A stretch of DNA of 64,000 bases from Phlebotomus papatasi (GCF_024763615.1 NC_077224.1:57608712-57672711), one strand, 5' to 3'; positions 55,501-63,235 are shown, counted from the stretch's first letter. Notes: generated by a model from the letters alone, not told the origin. A program made the numbers and translations.

Positions 55501-57155
55501 TTCTAAAAGGTAATTTTGTGACTATTTTTAAAAAATGCTGGGGCAAATAGTATCAGACATGGAATATTATCATATTTTGATACGCTTTGTTACGGGATTC
55601 CGTAAATTAAAAAAATACCTAGATAACATATTTTCATAGGAAATTTATTGCTCTATACCTTTGTAAAACAACATTTTTTTCTAACTGAACGATAAAAACG
55701 CTTTTCACGCTATTTTAGAAAAAAAAAGAACACATACAAAAGACTGCAAATCGTTTGACCAATGCAAACAACAAGCGGCGACACATGGCATTGACGTTTT
55801 TTGCCGTGAGACATCATAAATTGTTTCTGTTTTTCTTACTTTTTGCTCCATACCTTTGTTACTTTTTACCCCAAGTTGTCGTTTTTAATAAAAAGATTTC
55901 TTGAGAGAAGAATCTTTCTAAAATTCTAAAATAGATAGCAGCTTCGTATTCAAAGAATCCAAGTCATTTAGGAAATAAAAATTTTGAATAAGAAGTAGGT
56001 AATAATTGATATATTCTTCAAGGAAAATATTTCAAAAATAGTGCTAAAAATTTTGATATTTTTTTATTTTCTAAATTCCTTGTTTGAATTCTAAGAAACA
56101 TACAAAATCGAAGAAGGTTTATGGAAGCTATCTGCGGTAAAAATTTTAAGTCGCTATCTTATTTATCTTGGAAGATATTGAATTTTGAAATTTTCGATTT
56201 GTGACTTTTTGCCCCAGTCTCTCCTAATGATTAATGTGATTAATGCATTAAATCCATTTTCCTGGAAACCTTTGTAGGAGAAAAACTAGAATTTTAAATT
56301 TACAGAGGCATTGTAAAATTGCATTTTGCTTTGTAGCAGATTGTTTTTGAGTCACATCGTAAAAATAGCTTCAATCAAGGTGATTGCAAGAAAAAAAATC
56401 ACAAAGAAATTAAGAGAGACAGATTGTATGAGAATTTGCAATAAATTTTAGTAGAAGCATTAAAAATCAGTCAACAAAAACGAGTTGAAGAAGGAAGGAA
56501 GAAAATGTGCGAATAAAAATCAGAGAGGAAGTTGCACTACCTTCACCTTGCCTTCCTTAGCCAGAAGTCTGACTTTATGTGACACTATCGTGAAACGTTA
56601 AGTAGCTAGAATTAATTGGCTTGTGTGCAAGTTTCTATAATTGATCATTCCTGATAGTATTTTGACTATTAGACTGTATGAGTGTTCTTGTGACCCCTTG
56701 AGCCAATTTACGGGTTTAGGGGGTTTAGGCAATTTTGGGTTTTAGATAGGGGGCCATTTATCGGGATTTGGTAAAGTCCATCAGCTGATGGTGTGGAGAG
56801 TGAAAAGCGAAAATGTGATAGGTGATTAATTTAAGTGGTCTTGAGTAATTGTCTGCTTCGGAAATCGTCACGATTCACGGAATAACTACAGACTTTCACT
56901 TGGGTCTCTCACGCAGAAGGAATTCCTTTGAATTTTCGATTAAGGGGGAATTGTTTAAGGGCTTTTTTTGTCAGACTCACCAGCTTCTCCTTCAGCCTTG
57001 ATGTTGATGAAGAATGGACAGGCGGCGTGAAAGTAATTGATAAAATCCTCCGTGGTCAGTGAATTGTTGTCATACTTGGCCCTCCAAGTCTTCAATGGAT
57101 TCTCCGGAAGGCTCTCCTTCTCCTGCCTCTCCTCAATATCCCTCATTGTTATCAT
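28924..57155 (-). CDS. Ubr1: E3 ubiquitin-protein ligase Ubr1-type N-recognin
   Basis: Five exons join in frame to 1809 residues: 57155-56981, 44320-43782, 36691-34758, 31785-31674, 31593-28924, all GT..AG. Length matches animal UBR1/UBR2 (about 1750-1830). The order is that of the family: UBR box (about residues 100-170, Cys/His zinc ligands), an N-domain-like stretch (VTVLHKKALSYQQFALQL), long helical body, RING (about 1095-1190; CILC, CGHVMHADC, CPLC) and the C-terminal cap with CLVCGEVLCSQTYCC. Such enzymes recognise destabilising N-terminal residues and ubiquitinate the protein with an E2 for proteasomal degradation in cytosol and nucleus. The gene is divergent from Nsun4. Introns 1 to 3 (12.7, 7.1 and 3.0 kb) are filled with transposons; intron 4 is 80 bp. 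No frameshift is seen. Confidence 0.96.
31674..31785 (-). CDS. Ubr1: Ubr1 exon 4
   Basis: 112 bp, residues about 883-920 (MIANLLQCDVMLLIMQTVLEKS..), matching the conserved block of UBR1 that follows the PPxLPxF segment. Acceptor ctcttgcag at 31786, donor gtattt at 31673. A SINE lies 122 bp away in the preceding intron. Confidence 0.88.
31908..32143 (+). mobile_element. Complete tRNA-derived SINE with target duplication
   Basis: Flanked by identical 12 bp repeats accgtttaccag (31896-31907 and 32144-32155). The head has an A-box-like tggcgcaataggc and a B-box-like tgaatcgactctc, then a perfect 22 bp palindrome (31968-31989), a run of about 27 A and a 120 bp body ending AT-rich. It lies in Ubr1 intron 3, antisense to the gene. 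Confidence 0.85.
32156..32399. repeat. Dispersed repeat with aaccgattgg/ccggttc words
   Basis: Contains caaacggatttgaac, atcggttcataaccgatt and aaacctttccaacgagt in the same order as 49560-49810. A further relative may be at 61100-61170. Confidence 0.65.
32400..32690. mobile_element. Foldback element, complete (291 bp)
   Basis: Left arm cagtgataagcccagataag and right arm cttatctgggcccatcactg; the pairing continues inward through the ggtagctnagattctttaca region. Half copy at 12588-12745; single ends at 34460-34500 and 58625-58660. Confidence 0.85.
33025..34080. mobile_element. GGGTAATG-ended element with transposase remnant (1056 bp)
   Basis: Inverted ends gggtaatgtggtacatttt and aaaatgtactacattaccc, TA on both sides. 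The word cattttggaa recurs at least four times on the left (one variant), and ttccaaaatacc variants recur on the right. The middle contains a helix-turn-helix remnant (see 33540-33805). Confidence 0.88.
33540..33805 (+). pseudogene. Remnant of pogo/psq-type transposase
   Basis: Two broken frames read KPYTQDDVKKALKSFR and then LTPEGEKDLVQCFLDCYNR..ITQDQVLD. The first is a psq-like helix-turn-helix start and the second resembles the following DNA-binding segment of pogo-type transposases. No DDE catalytic part is present. Confidence 0.6.
34758..36691 (-). CDS. Ubr1: Ubr1 exon 3, N-domain and helical body
   Basis: 1934 bp, residues 239-883. Starts VIQTLTRTVACPHKNAVDYVT, includes the ClpS-like N-domain region that in the family binds bulky hydrophobic N-termini, and ends just before CMIANLLQCDVML in exon 4. 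The end of the exon is Lys/Arg-rich (KEEKSKSEEAQRKRKNAKR). Confidence 0.93.
37245..37430 (+). repeat. 5' LTR
   Basis: 186 bp, tgtggg..ctaca, same length and sequence by eye as the 3' LTR. Followed at once by tgggggctc, a tRNA primer-binding-type start that resembles tRNA-Pro primer sites as I recall them. Confidence 0.93.
37619..37745 (+). repeat. Tandem repeats in the retrotransposon leader
   Basis: A 27 bp unit built on cataacgacgaaggacggca is repeated three times, preceded by shorter degenerate versions (cataagacgacggcaat). It lies between the 5' LTR and the gag start and produces several long but meaningless minus-strand frames. Confidence 0.85.
37765..39708 (+). CDS. Fused gag-protease-integrase-tail protein of the retrotransposon
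   Basis: 647 codons. Order: a SAP-like N-terminus (about 1-45), gag body with VWLEEFEDTAMTLGW, two CCHC knuckles (CYNCGDAGHKSMEC, CFKCNGFGHTTSDC, about 275-310), a retropepsin-like domain (IIDSYSDLSLI..WLIGRNFL), a VDAMSR segment like the RNase H-integrase linker, a charged stretch, and an integrase C-terminal tail (NKRSYDLRSRR..VGPNEVIEILPHNRYKV). Reverse transcriptase, RNase H and the integrase catalytic core are absent, yet the frame is open. In the protease, DSY replaces the usual D-S/T-G, so activity is doubtful. Just after the stop another frame reads TAADLMKYW, the usual end of such proteins, so a small frameshift clipped the tail. Confidence 0.88.
   Translation: MASVEELLENFTKKGLMTECAKRNLDCEGTKEELAQRIVQFDDDANETQSESANGSRTDVDDVSATTIPNVLASNDYRMFSLRDVEDSLEKFGAEESQDVDVWLEEFEDTAMTLGWNDIQKLMYCKKLLTGTARKFIFATTGIKNWKTLRDALRTEFTQKLSSLDVHKRMTNRKKKADEKFLDFVYEMQRLGRMGSLDEATICEYICDGIDDNVQSKAQLYGAKTVEELKSRIEVYEKLRLKLKDAEKKDDNPKNVASRSQNSRGEAQKTIICYNCGDAGHKSMECPNKKRGPKCFKCNGFGHTTSDCKTKSKVSEFKSNNEAKVNMINIIQSTNDELDILKIKIGDKEFCGIIDSYSDLSLINEDTYESIKDKCEDHQLSFQRIRGFGGAIIQALAKTTMNIEVDGAKYRMECHVVPKEVMETTWLIGRNFLKTVHYTIMPGKVTIRRRDQCYKNENKMIRVDAMSRANMTMMTSAKDVTTKIRTTKRQNHEIEYEAWKFRKIKRIKRDREEHEAIEKERQKVNHMKNMTQVECKQELRMNSCQVTSKIVEILEEDFDEERCGLQDLARQNISKIQDENKRSYDLRSRRANDYRIGDLFAIKETEFDVGYKVRKKFVGPNEVIEILPHNRYKVKKMGTEEGPEQTI
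39778..39963 (+). repeat. 3' LTR
   Basis: Identical by eye to 37245-37430. Preceded by caggaagggccg, a short candidate polypurine tract. Identical LTRs imply recent insertion. Confidence 0.93.
40384..41688 (+). mobile_element. mariner-type element (1305 bp), inactive
   Basis: Ends cagggttgctgaaaaaa and ttttttcagccaccctg are inverted, with TA at 40382-40383 and 41689-41690. Total length is typical of mariner. It encloses the decayed transposase below. Confidence 0.92.
40539..41580 (+). pseudogene. Decayed mariner/Tc1 transposase
   Basis: Starts ATGGAACGCAAACG (MERKRDNLMSLYFAGNAERAVVKAL). Further pieces are recognisable in shifting frames: VKKQIEQNLR, FSIEQLMYKQNDCVYLKERS, NMFLEIVLEGVLESW, FDQDSPTSQKSRFEQDLAKKK, the last near the second catalytic Asp region. 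Many stops and frameshifts; dead. Confidence 0.9.
41804..41842. other. Strong hairpin, 18 bp stem
   Basis: The arms gcgggaaggctttgttcc and ggaacaaggctttcccgc pair along all 18 positions, two as G-U in RNA, around a 3 base loop. GC-rich in an AT-rich intron. It lies at the edge of recognisable repeats and could be a transposon end or a structured RNA. Confidence 0.75.
41980..42045 (-). mobile_element. tRNA-like sequence, probably SINE-derived
   Basis: On the minus strand: cactcaattgtagagcac (D-arm/A-box style) then gtgttcgaagccc (B-box). The anticodon arm does not form a normal 5 bp stem with 7 base loop, so it is not a working tRNA gene. Confidence 0.55.
43782..44320 (-). CDS. Ubr1: Ubr1 exon 2, UBR box
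   Basis: Residues 59-238. Contains CGRVFKIGEPTYCCRECG, CVLCVNCF, HRHHKY and CCDCGDTEAWK, the zinc-binding UBR box that binds basic N-terminal residues. Acceptor gcttgcag at 44321-44328, donor gtaag at 43781. Confidence 0.95.
45530..46814. mobile_element. GGGGAGACCGGGGAGG-ended element (1285 bp)
   Basis: Inverted ends ggggagaccggggaggtttg and caatcctccccggtctcccc, TA on both sides. The word tttgggaca or its complement recurs at least eight times near both ends and inside (45548, 45570, 45725-45790, 46433, 46775, 46795). No clear transposase is left. Confidence 0.88.
47066..47125 (-). mobile_element. tRNA-derived SINE fragment
   Basis: Minus strand reads cacgagttcgagcattcc and then gggacgctttcc, matching the fragment at 20625-20677. 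A B-box is present; the A-box end is missing. Confidence 0.55.
47158..48948. mobile_element. GGGTGGATACCCC-ended element with transposase remnant (1791 bp)
   Basis: Left gggtggataccccgaatg, right cattgaatggggcatccaccc, TA on both sides. The word tgatgccac / gtggcattnaatgg recurs twice at the left and four times at the right (48701-48940), with further copies at about 47553-47600. Confidence 0.9.
47937..48535 (+). pseudogene. Decayed pogo-type transposase, N-terminal part
   Basis: ATG then TPRGKKKKGA, stop, LNDALSAVSNGMPVGKAARQF..PRTTLRYKL, a classic psq-type helix-turn-helix, then EIMEWVLQRARRGFPLGRDDLLITVQQLIEGLP, the second DNA-binding segment. The catalytic DDE region is gone; a Lys/Glu-rich C-terminal remnant follows. 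At least three stops. Confidence 0.85.
48968..49481. mobile_element. TTAA-flanked MITE, family II (514 bp)
   Basis: Ends ttaaccctttaaggacgat and cgtcgttaaagggttaa; ggaacactggtgtccc inside the left. The cleanest undisturbed copy of the family in the window, 19 bp after the GGGTGGAT element. Confidence 0.92.
49482..50100. repeat. Dispersed repeat with aaccggttc words
   Basis: aaccggttc/gaaccggtt words recur about 49560-49760, followed by cctttccaacgagctc, tatctctaaccgtttggcct and acagacagacggacag. Related to 32156-32399 and fragments at 22080 and 34670. Confidence 0.65.
50894..51112. mobile_element. GGGGGAAGTGG-ended MITE (219 bp)
   Basis: Left gggggaagtggagcac and right ggtgccctatttccgtccccc are inverted; the pairing continues with ttggggcagctttgaaatt. 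TA on both sides. A fragment with ttggggcac is near 27070. Confidence 0.8.
51113..54360. other. AT-rich intron DNA, nothing recognised
   Basis: More than 3 kb in which I see no exon with coding character, no inverted-repeat element with clear ends and no tandem array. Short open frames occur on both strands without any family motif. Confidence 0.6.
54372..55405. repeat. Degenerate tandem array of AAATCCCGAA units
   Basis: A unit of roughly 17-22 bp, variants of aaaatcccgaaaagccaaa and gtccaaataccgagtgggcc, repeats irregularly with higher-order copies (aaaatctagaaagtcacaat twice at 55271 and 55299). It is split by the CAGTAG MITE at 54625-54941. Confidence 0.85.
54625..54941. mobile_element. 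CAGTAG-ended MITE, TTAATTCGG subfamily, undisturbed copy
   Basis: Same element as 2551-3184 without its nested insert. The left end has lost its first C (tagtagcctctcgctaattc); the right end gagagattctactg is intact and followed by TA. It interrupts the CCCGAAA array. Confidence 0.83.
56981..57155 (-). CDS. Ubr1: Ubr1 exon 1, N-terminus
   Basis: The ATG is at 57155-57153; a second in-frame ATG follows three codons later. 58 codons plus one base (phase 1), donor gtgagt at 56980-56975. The sequence (..NPLKTWRAKYDNNSLTTEDFINYF) precedes the UBR box as in animal UBR1/2. An upstream non-coding exon is possible but not shown. Confidence 0.85.
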
Positions 57156-58258
57156 CTCTCACGAGCACTGATTAACTTTATTTTTTTTTGTCTTCAAGTT
57201 CACTCACATATAATTTGCGACGTAGTTTTCCTTTTTCCTCTCACCCAGAAGTTTCACAGACAAAAAATTGATTTTCACGATTTTCACAGAGAAATTTTTG
57301 CCTTCCCCACGAGTGGGTGTGCGCTATTTTGCACCAATACACAAACACAGCACAAATCAATGGCACTGCCGAGATTTTTCTTTTTGGTCAGGATGAGCTG
57401 CTCATCGCGATTCACAGCATTTCCTGTCCAAAAAAAACTTTATCGGAGATTTTTCACCTGATGCTCACTTTCTCTCTCTCTCTCTCTCTGAGATCACACC
57501 TTCTGACTTATTCTGCGTGGGTGGATAGTGAGATACTTGAGTGTCCGGAGAGACTGAAAAGACAAGAGATAACACTCTTGATCAGTTTGGTTAGGAAAAA
57601 AAATAATAAAAATAAAGAAAATACACGCAAGGCATTCATCAAGGTTCTCTCAATTCTCTCCATCTCGCTCCCACTCACACAATCCCTTGAGACAAAAAGT
57701 TGTCTCATCGAAATTTATTTTTAATTTATAACTTGCACACTGCCACAAACACCCTCCCAACCGTCCCAACCACACTCACCTCACAATTTGGACTGTGAAT
57801 GGGCAAATGAGAGGAAAATTCACGAGATATTTGGACTGAATGAGGTGGAAAAAAGTGAAAGAGAAAATTTCCTTTGTTGACTCTCCCTCAGTGAATAAAT
57901 GCAAAAAAACCCCAAAAAATCGCATGATTTTCACCCCAAAAACAACATTTCTACTTACATTGAATGCCAGATACACCTTTTAGTTACTTTTTCTACAGAT
58001 TTATCACGATTTTTCTAGGGAAAATGCGTTTTTCTCAGCCTTTTTCAGAGAGAGACCAAATTGCGACGTGCTTTTCCGGACAAAATGTTCGACACTAGCG
58101 CCCGTGGTGAACTCAGCAAGCTCCAACTGTCAAATTTCCGGAACATTTTCCCCGCGGATTACTTTTCGGCTCACATCTCCGCGAATTCGGAATCAAAACA
58201 CACGCGTCAAGACGGGAAAATTTGTAGAAAATCCACAAAAAACTCCTTTTGAAGCAAA
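57156..58258. promoter_or_regulatory. Shared divergent upstream region of Ubr1 and Nsun4
   Basis: 1.1 kb between the two start codons. It contains a CT microsatellite (57470-57490) and many ctcactc/gagtgag stretches. No TATA box is convincing on either side. A donor-like site on the minus strand (gtgagtgtgg, about 57779) could end a non-coding Ubr1 exon. Frames at 57317-57724 are not credible genes. Confidence 0.5.
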
Positions 58259-61200
58259 ATGCTAAGACCACAGAGTGTTTCAATTCATCTCAGAAGATTC
58301 AAGCATGGAAGAAATCACTGGGTAAGCAGAAATCCTTCTTAATTTCTCCTCAAAAACTCATTTGTTTACATTTAATTGGGAAAATTGAGGTTATGTTGCT
58401 TTGTTTTGCAGTCAATGGTCAGGAAAAAAATCTTCCCAAAAGACCGTGCTCTTACGAATTTTGATGAATTCTATGGATCTATCTTTGGGATCAGATGGAA
58501 ATCCATGAGACTGGCTCTTCTCTGTGAGCATAAATACATGGCACTTGTGAATAACTTTGGGGATGTGGAGAAAACAACTCAGAAACTCGAGGCTTCAGGT
58601 AAAATGTTCATTTGATTTTAAAGCCAGTGATAAGCCTAGGTCAGCTTATAGAGGTGTGATTCCTTCATTGCAAATTTGGATTGTGGCAAACTCGAACGAT
58701 ATTTTATACATAAATAATGCAAATTTCGTTAATTCTTAAACTGTAATGTAACATATTATCGTTATTAATAAGGAAAATTGGATGAGAAATGCATAAGAGT
58801 GTCTAAAAATCTTTAAAGTCGATCATCTCGGAAACTATGAGGAATAGAGGTCTCAAACTTTACATCCATTTAGAGCCTCTTTCAGACTTGATATGTGCAA
58901 AATTTCACTTGAAAACGGAAAAAAAATTGAATGAGAAATTCATAAAAGTGTCTGAAAATCTTTAAAGTCGATTTCCCCGGCAACTATGAGAGATAGAGGC
59001 CTCAAACTTTACATCCATTTTGAGCCTCTTTTAGGCTTGATATGTGCAAAATTTCACTTCAAAACTAAAATTGAAAGCCCGCGAAAAACCGCGAAATTTT
59101 TCGCGGCCCGCGAAAATCCGCGAAAAATTTCACGACCCGCGAATAGACAGTATCTAGTCAATATATATATATAAATATAAAGGGTGTCCCAGAAATTACG
59201 CAAGATTTAAATTGAGCGGCATTTCTAAAATAATAAAGATTCCCAACGAATAATAAAAATATTACGAGACAGTTTATAGTTTAGGGTTTTTAAAAAATCC
59301 ATCACTAAATGACAGACCAATTCGTTTTTGTTCTTAAAAAAATATTTAAAAGGTAATTAAATAATTTGGATTCGAGGATTGGTGAGAAAATTGACTTAAC
59401 TTCGTCAACTATAAAGAGTCTAATTCAAAAATTCACAGAACTGAATTAATTTTGGGAGCTAAATATACTTGCCATTTAAGAAGAAGCCCTTAAAATGCTT
59501 AATAATATCGTATCAGTTTATTATCCGAAAATAAAGCTGATCAATTGTTACTGTTACTGACGCTCGATATCGTGACATGATAACCGAGTTTATGAAGCCT
59601 AAATCAAAGGATTTGTTCATTAATAATTAACTAATTATGAATTCATTAATATTGAGGACATGTGGATTTAGGAGGATAGTGTGACATATCATAGCCTATG
59701 AAATACAGTCGAGTTCCTCAAATTTGAACGACGGTTTAGTTCAAAATGTAAAATTTGAGGTTATGTGAAGAAAGTTTTGCGTTTTTGCAACAAATTCGAT
59801 CTATTTCACAATAAATTACATTGATATAGTCTCTAAAGTTGTTTATCTTAAATTAGGAAAGTGAATTTCACATAAATTCCGTTATGTTTTTGAAAATATT
59901 GTTCAAATTTGAGGAACTCTACTGTTCTTGACAAATTCTTCCATCGGAAATTATTTCTTTATTCTCTTCAAGTATAACCGTATCAAACTATTACAATTGG
60001 CGATCGACACTGATTTAAGATCTGAAACAAAAATGGGGGTCAGCCGAGAGCTTCTAAACCTAACCTTAAATTTTACCTGAGCCTTTAAATCTTGCCCTCT
60101 TAGAATCTTCCTCAATTCTGGCTTTCTTTCCTTGTTTATCCTATAAATAGGTATTTTCTAACTTTTAGTTCGAAATCTTCCTCGTAGACATCCTTCAGAA
60201 ACTCTGTCATAAATCCTATAAATAAATCTTCTGTGAAACGTCTAGCCTAATTTTCTCTTGGTTTTTTACTTACAAAGCTTATAAATTTCCAACAAATTAT
60301 CGTCCGTCATAATCGAATTCTCACCAAAAACTGGCATCTCTACGTTTTCACCTATATGGCAATACAAAAACTACAAAATGGCTGCCCCCTTACAATTCTA
60401 TCAATTTGAATTTGAATCTGCAACATCTACTGTAATGCAAATCCTACATAAGACATTTCAAGATTGTGATTTACTCTATTGGTGATCCGAATTGGTGCCT
60501 TAGTTAGATCATGTAATTTTAGACCATTACATTTTTTTTATTCGGTTATTCGAAGTCACAAGCCTAAATCAACAGGCCTACATCCACCTCCGTGCATTAA
60601 AAAAAGAACTTTTAACTCTGAATTATCGAAATTTAGCCACATTTGTCCAAAAATGTCAGGGAAACTTTCGACGAAAGGATTCATATGCCACCAGAGCTAT
60701 GGAGGTTAATTACTGGATGCGATATTTAATACATAAACCCTATCTTATGTACTTTGTTTTCCAATTTAGAAAAAAACGTAATTGAGAAAAAAGATGTGTA
60801 ATTTTATTTATTTAATTTAAATCTTGCGTAATTTATGGGACACCCTATATATATATATATATATACAGGAGGAGAGAGCGAGGAGCGAGAGAGCGTGAGA
60901 GAAATGGCGCAACACCAGATGTCACGCCGCTTCACCCGCTTTTTCCCACCTGACGCTACGAGCAAAATTTCTTAAAACTGCAATCTTCAACTTGAAATAT
61001 CTCGAGAAATCATGGAGCAATCTCCAATTTTTTTAAATTGGTCTACTCAAGTAGCGCTACAACATGAATATAAAATGGTTCAAATTGCATAGGCCAATTT
61101 CGAGAAAACCTAGAAAACCCGGTTTTAAACCGGTTTAGAACCGGTTTTTCAAAAAAAAAAACTAATAGCATAGAAATCGTCGTACGCGCAAGTAGATATA

Positions 61201-62798
61201 TTTTTAAAAAAAATTATGAAGATATCTCTTTCCAAACCGGAGATATTGCGTACTACGGACGGCCGGCCGGCCGGACCCAAAAATGGCGGACTACCATTTT
61301 CGGCATCAGGGATGTTGAAAACAAAAACCCTGAGAATTTGAGCTCGATCGGAGAACTTTTAGAAAATCCGAGGATTACAATAGGTGTGATTATGAAGAAA
61401 TCACACCTAATAAAATTAAGGTGAGACGGGTGAGACATAGAATTTTCACTTATTTCAGGAGCTATAAATGTCAGGACATTGTATAATATCACAAAGGAAC
61501 GGATCGAGAAGGGAGAGTTCCAAGAACTCGATAGAATTGAGGAGAAATTCACAAAAATCGACGAGAGATTGAAGTCAACAATGGCCAGGCGACAAGCTGA
61601 GGAAGTGCAAGCTTTCTATCCACAAGATCGAGAAGAAGCTCTGAATTTTATTCCCGAATCCATTGAAAAGTTGAGACCTAAGAAAAACGCCGAGGATTTA
61701 CCAGAAGAAGAGCCTGAAGTGGACAATCGCCGAATGATAGATCCGGAAATTAGTGAAGGACTTCTGGAAGATTTTGTGCCCGCCACGAGGATTAAGGGTC
61801 TCGAGGATTGGGTCTTTGAGTCTGATCATTACAAATACTACACCACAAATGCAGATTTCCCCCTGAAAATTGAACCTGAAGAGGAATTGAGCTTCCCGGA
61901 CAATCTTCACATTTACACGTACGAAAGGGGAAATGTTTCGCGGTTTTCCAGCCCAAGGAGGTGCATTACGGGATCGTTTTCCCACTACCTTCTCGATGGA
62001 GCCTCAATCCTTCCCCCATTGGCCTTGGGACTTGAGCCTGGAGATACTGTTCTCGATGCTTGTGCAGCTCCTGGTGGGAAGGCTCTGCTGATGCTACAGA
62101 CGCTCTACCCAAATGTCCTGGTGTGCAATGATATCCCAGAAACCAGAGTCAAGAGGATCAAGAAGGTCATGCGAGACTTTGTATTTGACTTTGAGGAAAA
62201 TTGGCAGCAGAAGAGATGCTTCATTATTCACGAGGATGCGAGGCTGCTGAGGGAATACAAGAAGTACGACAAGATCTTGGTGGATGTTCCCTGCACAACA
62301 GACAGACATTGCCTGATGGAGAATGAGAACAATATCTTCAAGCCAACGAGACTCAATGAGAGACTAAAGATTCCGGAACTTCAGGCTGGAATTCTTGAGT
62401 AAGTATTTAATCACAGATTTCCCTTCAGATGCCTAGAATTCTTCCTATTCTTCAGAAACTGCCTAAATCTTCTAAAAGTTGGAGGATCCCTCGTCTATTC
62501 AACCTGCTCCTTGAGCCCTGTCCAGAACGACGGAGTTGTTCAGATGGCTCTCTCCAATGCCTTCAGAGAGTCCGGAATCTCAGTGATAATCAAGTAAGTG
62601 AGCAATTCCCAAGCTTTTAATAAAATAAATTCATTTTTCAACATTTTACCCAGAGACTTGAGCACTGTGATGAAGCCATTCTACGAAATCTTCAGATTCG
62701 AGAATCCTCGAGGTCTGAAGTACGGCCAAATGGTCATCCCCTTCCTTCCATCGAATTTCGGCCCGATGTACTTTAGCAAAATGACGAGGATCAGGTAG
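58259..62798 (+). CDS. Nsun4: Mitochondrial rRNA cytosine-C5 methyltransferase, NSUN4 type
   Basis: Exons 58259-58321, 58412-58598, 61459-62398, 62456-62593, 62654-62798 give 490 residues; all introns GT..AG. The N-terminus (21 residues in exon 1, rich in Arg, Ser and His with no acidic residue) fits a mitochondrial targeting peptide. FDEFYGSIFG..W.SMRLALL..KYMALVNNF is the NSUN4 signature start. Methyltransferase motifs: SAM site DACAAPGGKA (D283), D-V-P-C362-TTDRH, and S-T-C414-S; the two Cys are the catalytic pair of m5C enzymes. In animals NSUN4 with MTERF4 acts in mitoribosome assembly and methylates small-subunit rRNA. An acidic insert (about 90-200) precedes the domain. Convergent with an SLC17 gene, divergent from Ubr1. 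Confidence 0.95.
58772..59145. repeat. Two-copy tandem repeat (about 147 bp) plus ccgcgaaa cluster
   Basis: 58772-58916 and 58917-59064 match closely (gagaaat..cataa, tctttaaagtcgat, cctcaaactttacatccatt, ttgatatgtgcaaaatttc). 59076-59145 then repeats cccgcgaaa/ccgcgaaa in both orientations. Confidence 0.85.
59181..60846. mobile_element. AGGGTGTCCCA-ended inverted-repeat element (1666 bp)
   Basis: Left agggtgtcccagaaattacg then caagatttaaatt; right atttaaatcttgcg then taatttatgggacaccct. It sits in a (TA)n tract, so the target is TA or TATA. A MITE is nested at 59706-59924. No transposase motif is recognised. Confidence 0.83.
59706..59924. mobile_element. CAGTCGAGTTCCTC-ended MITE (219 bp), nested
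   Basis: Inverted ends cagtcgagttcctcaaattt and aaatttgaggaactctactg, with TA on the left and TT on the right. Terminal CAGT and size resemble the CAGTAG family but the inner ends differ. Confidence 0.82.
60850..61430. repeat. Unclassified block with GGCC and GGTTT words
   Basis: gaggagcgagagagcg at the left, accggtttagaaccggttt near 61120-61150, a ggccggccggccgg run at 61261-61274 and a gtgtgat..atcacac hairpin at 61384-61408. It may be an old repeat. Confidence 0.4.
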
Positions 62799-63003
62799 AA
62801 GGTAAGCACAGAATTTATTTTTAAAACATCCTCCGAAAAAAGAGAACACAAAAACAAAAATGCAATCACATGCATTGTCTTGAGAGGAAGAATTAAATTT
62901 TAGTCCTATTACAATATCTTGGCATTTTTTTTTTGGACTGTCTGTGAATGCTCAGTGAGTATTCTTGGTTTTGACGAGGTGTAAATCCTCATTCGAAGGT
63001 CTT
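62799..63003. terminator. Convergent 3' ends of Nsun4 and the SLC17 gene
   Basis: 205 bp between the stop codons. Minus-strand AATAAA at 62819-62814; a plus-strand ATTAAA at 62892-62897 is a candidate for Nsun4. If both are used, the mRNAs overlap. Confidence 0.45.
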
Positions 63004-63210
63004 CTATTCTTCGCTGGTGTAGCTTGTAGGGCTGGTTTTCTGACGCAGTGGAACTCCTTCGGGATCTTCAGTCTCAGTGAGTTTTCTCACATCTCCTCCC
63101 TTGTTCCATGGTTGTTCCTCTCCGGAGCCAAAAAGGAGGTAGAAGAAGATTTCGATGATGTACAGAACTATTGTCACATAGAAGATAATTCTCCATGCGG
63201 AAATCGTTTG
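63004..63210 (-). CDS. SLC17-type (sialin/phosphate) transporter, last exon
   Basis: On the minus strand, after acceptor ttttttttcag (63211-63221), the exon reads QTISAWRIIFYVTIVLYIIEIFFYLLFGSGEEQPWN and a polar tail ending in a stop at 63006-63004; 68 codons. W..IFY, the last membrane helix and FGSGE.QPWN are the usual C-terminus of SLC17 organic-anion transporters of the major facilitator family. The remainder lies beyond the window. An AATAAA on this strand is at 62819-62814, inside the 3' end region of Nsun4, so the two transcripts probably overlap tail to tail. Which SLC17 member is not clear. Confidence 0.78.
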   Translation of the reverse strand, partial: QTISAWRIIFYVTIVLYIIEIFFYLLFGSGEEQPWNKGGDVRKLTETEDPEGVPLRQKTSPTSYTSEE

Positions 63211-63235
63211 CTGAAAAAAAAGCATTATGTTAGGT

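Larger units (their letters stand above)
44321..56980. other. Ubr1 intron 1 (12.7 kb)
   Basis: Holds three GGG-ended elements, a SINE fragment, a TTAA MITE, a dispersed repeat and a degenerate CCCGAAA array. 44420-45520, 51115-54350 and 55400-56980 show nothing I can identify beyond AT-rich DNA. Confidence 0.7.
58599..61458. other. Nsun4 large intron (2.9 kb)
   Basis: Contains one end of the CAGTGATAAGCC element (58625-58660), a two-copy tandem repeat, a CCGCGAAA cluster, a 1.7 kb GGGTGTCCCA-ended element with a nested MITE, and an unclassified 0.6 kb block. Confidence 0.75.

Noticed and set aside
57317..57724. 135-codon frame in the Ubr1-Nsun4 spacer
   Set aside because: Starts from a non-ATG codon and spans a CT microsatellite; no family resemblance.
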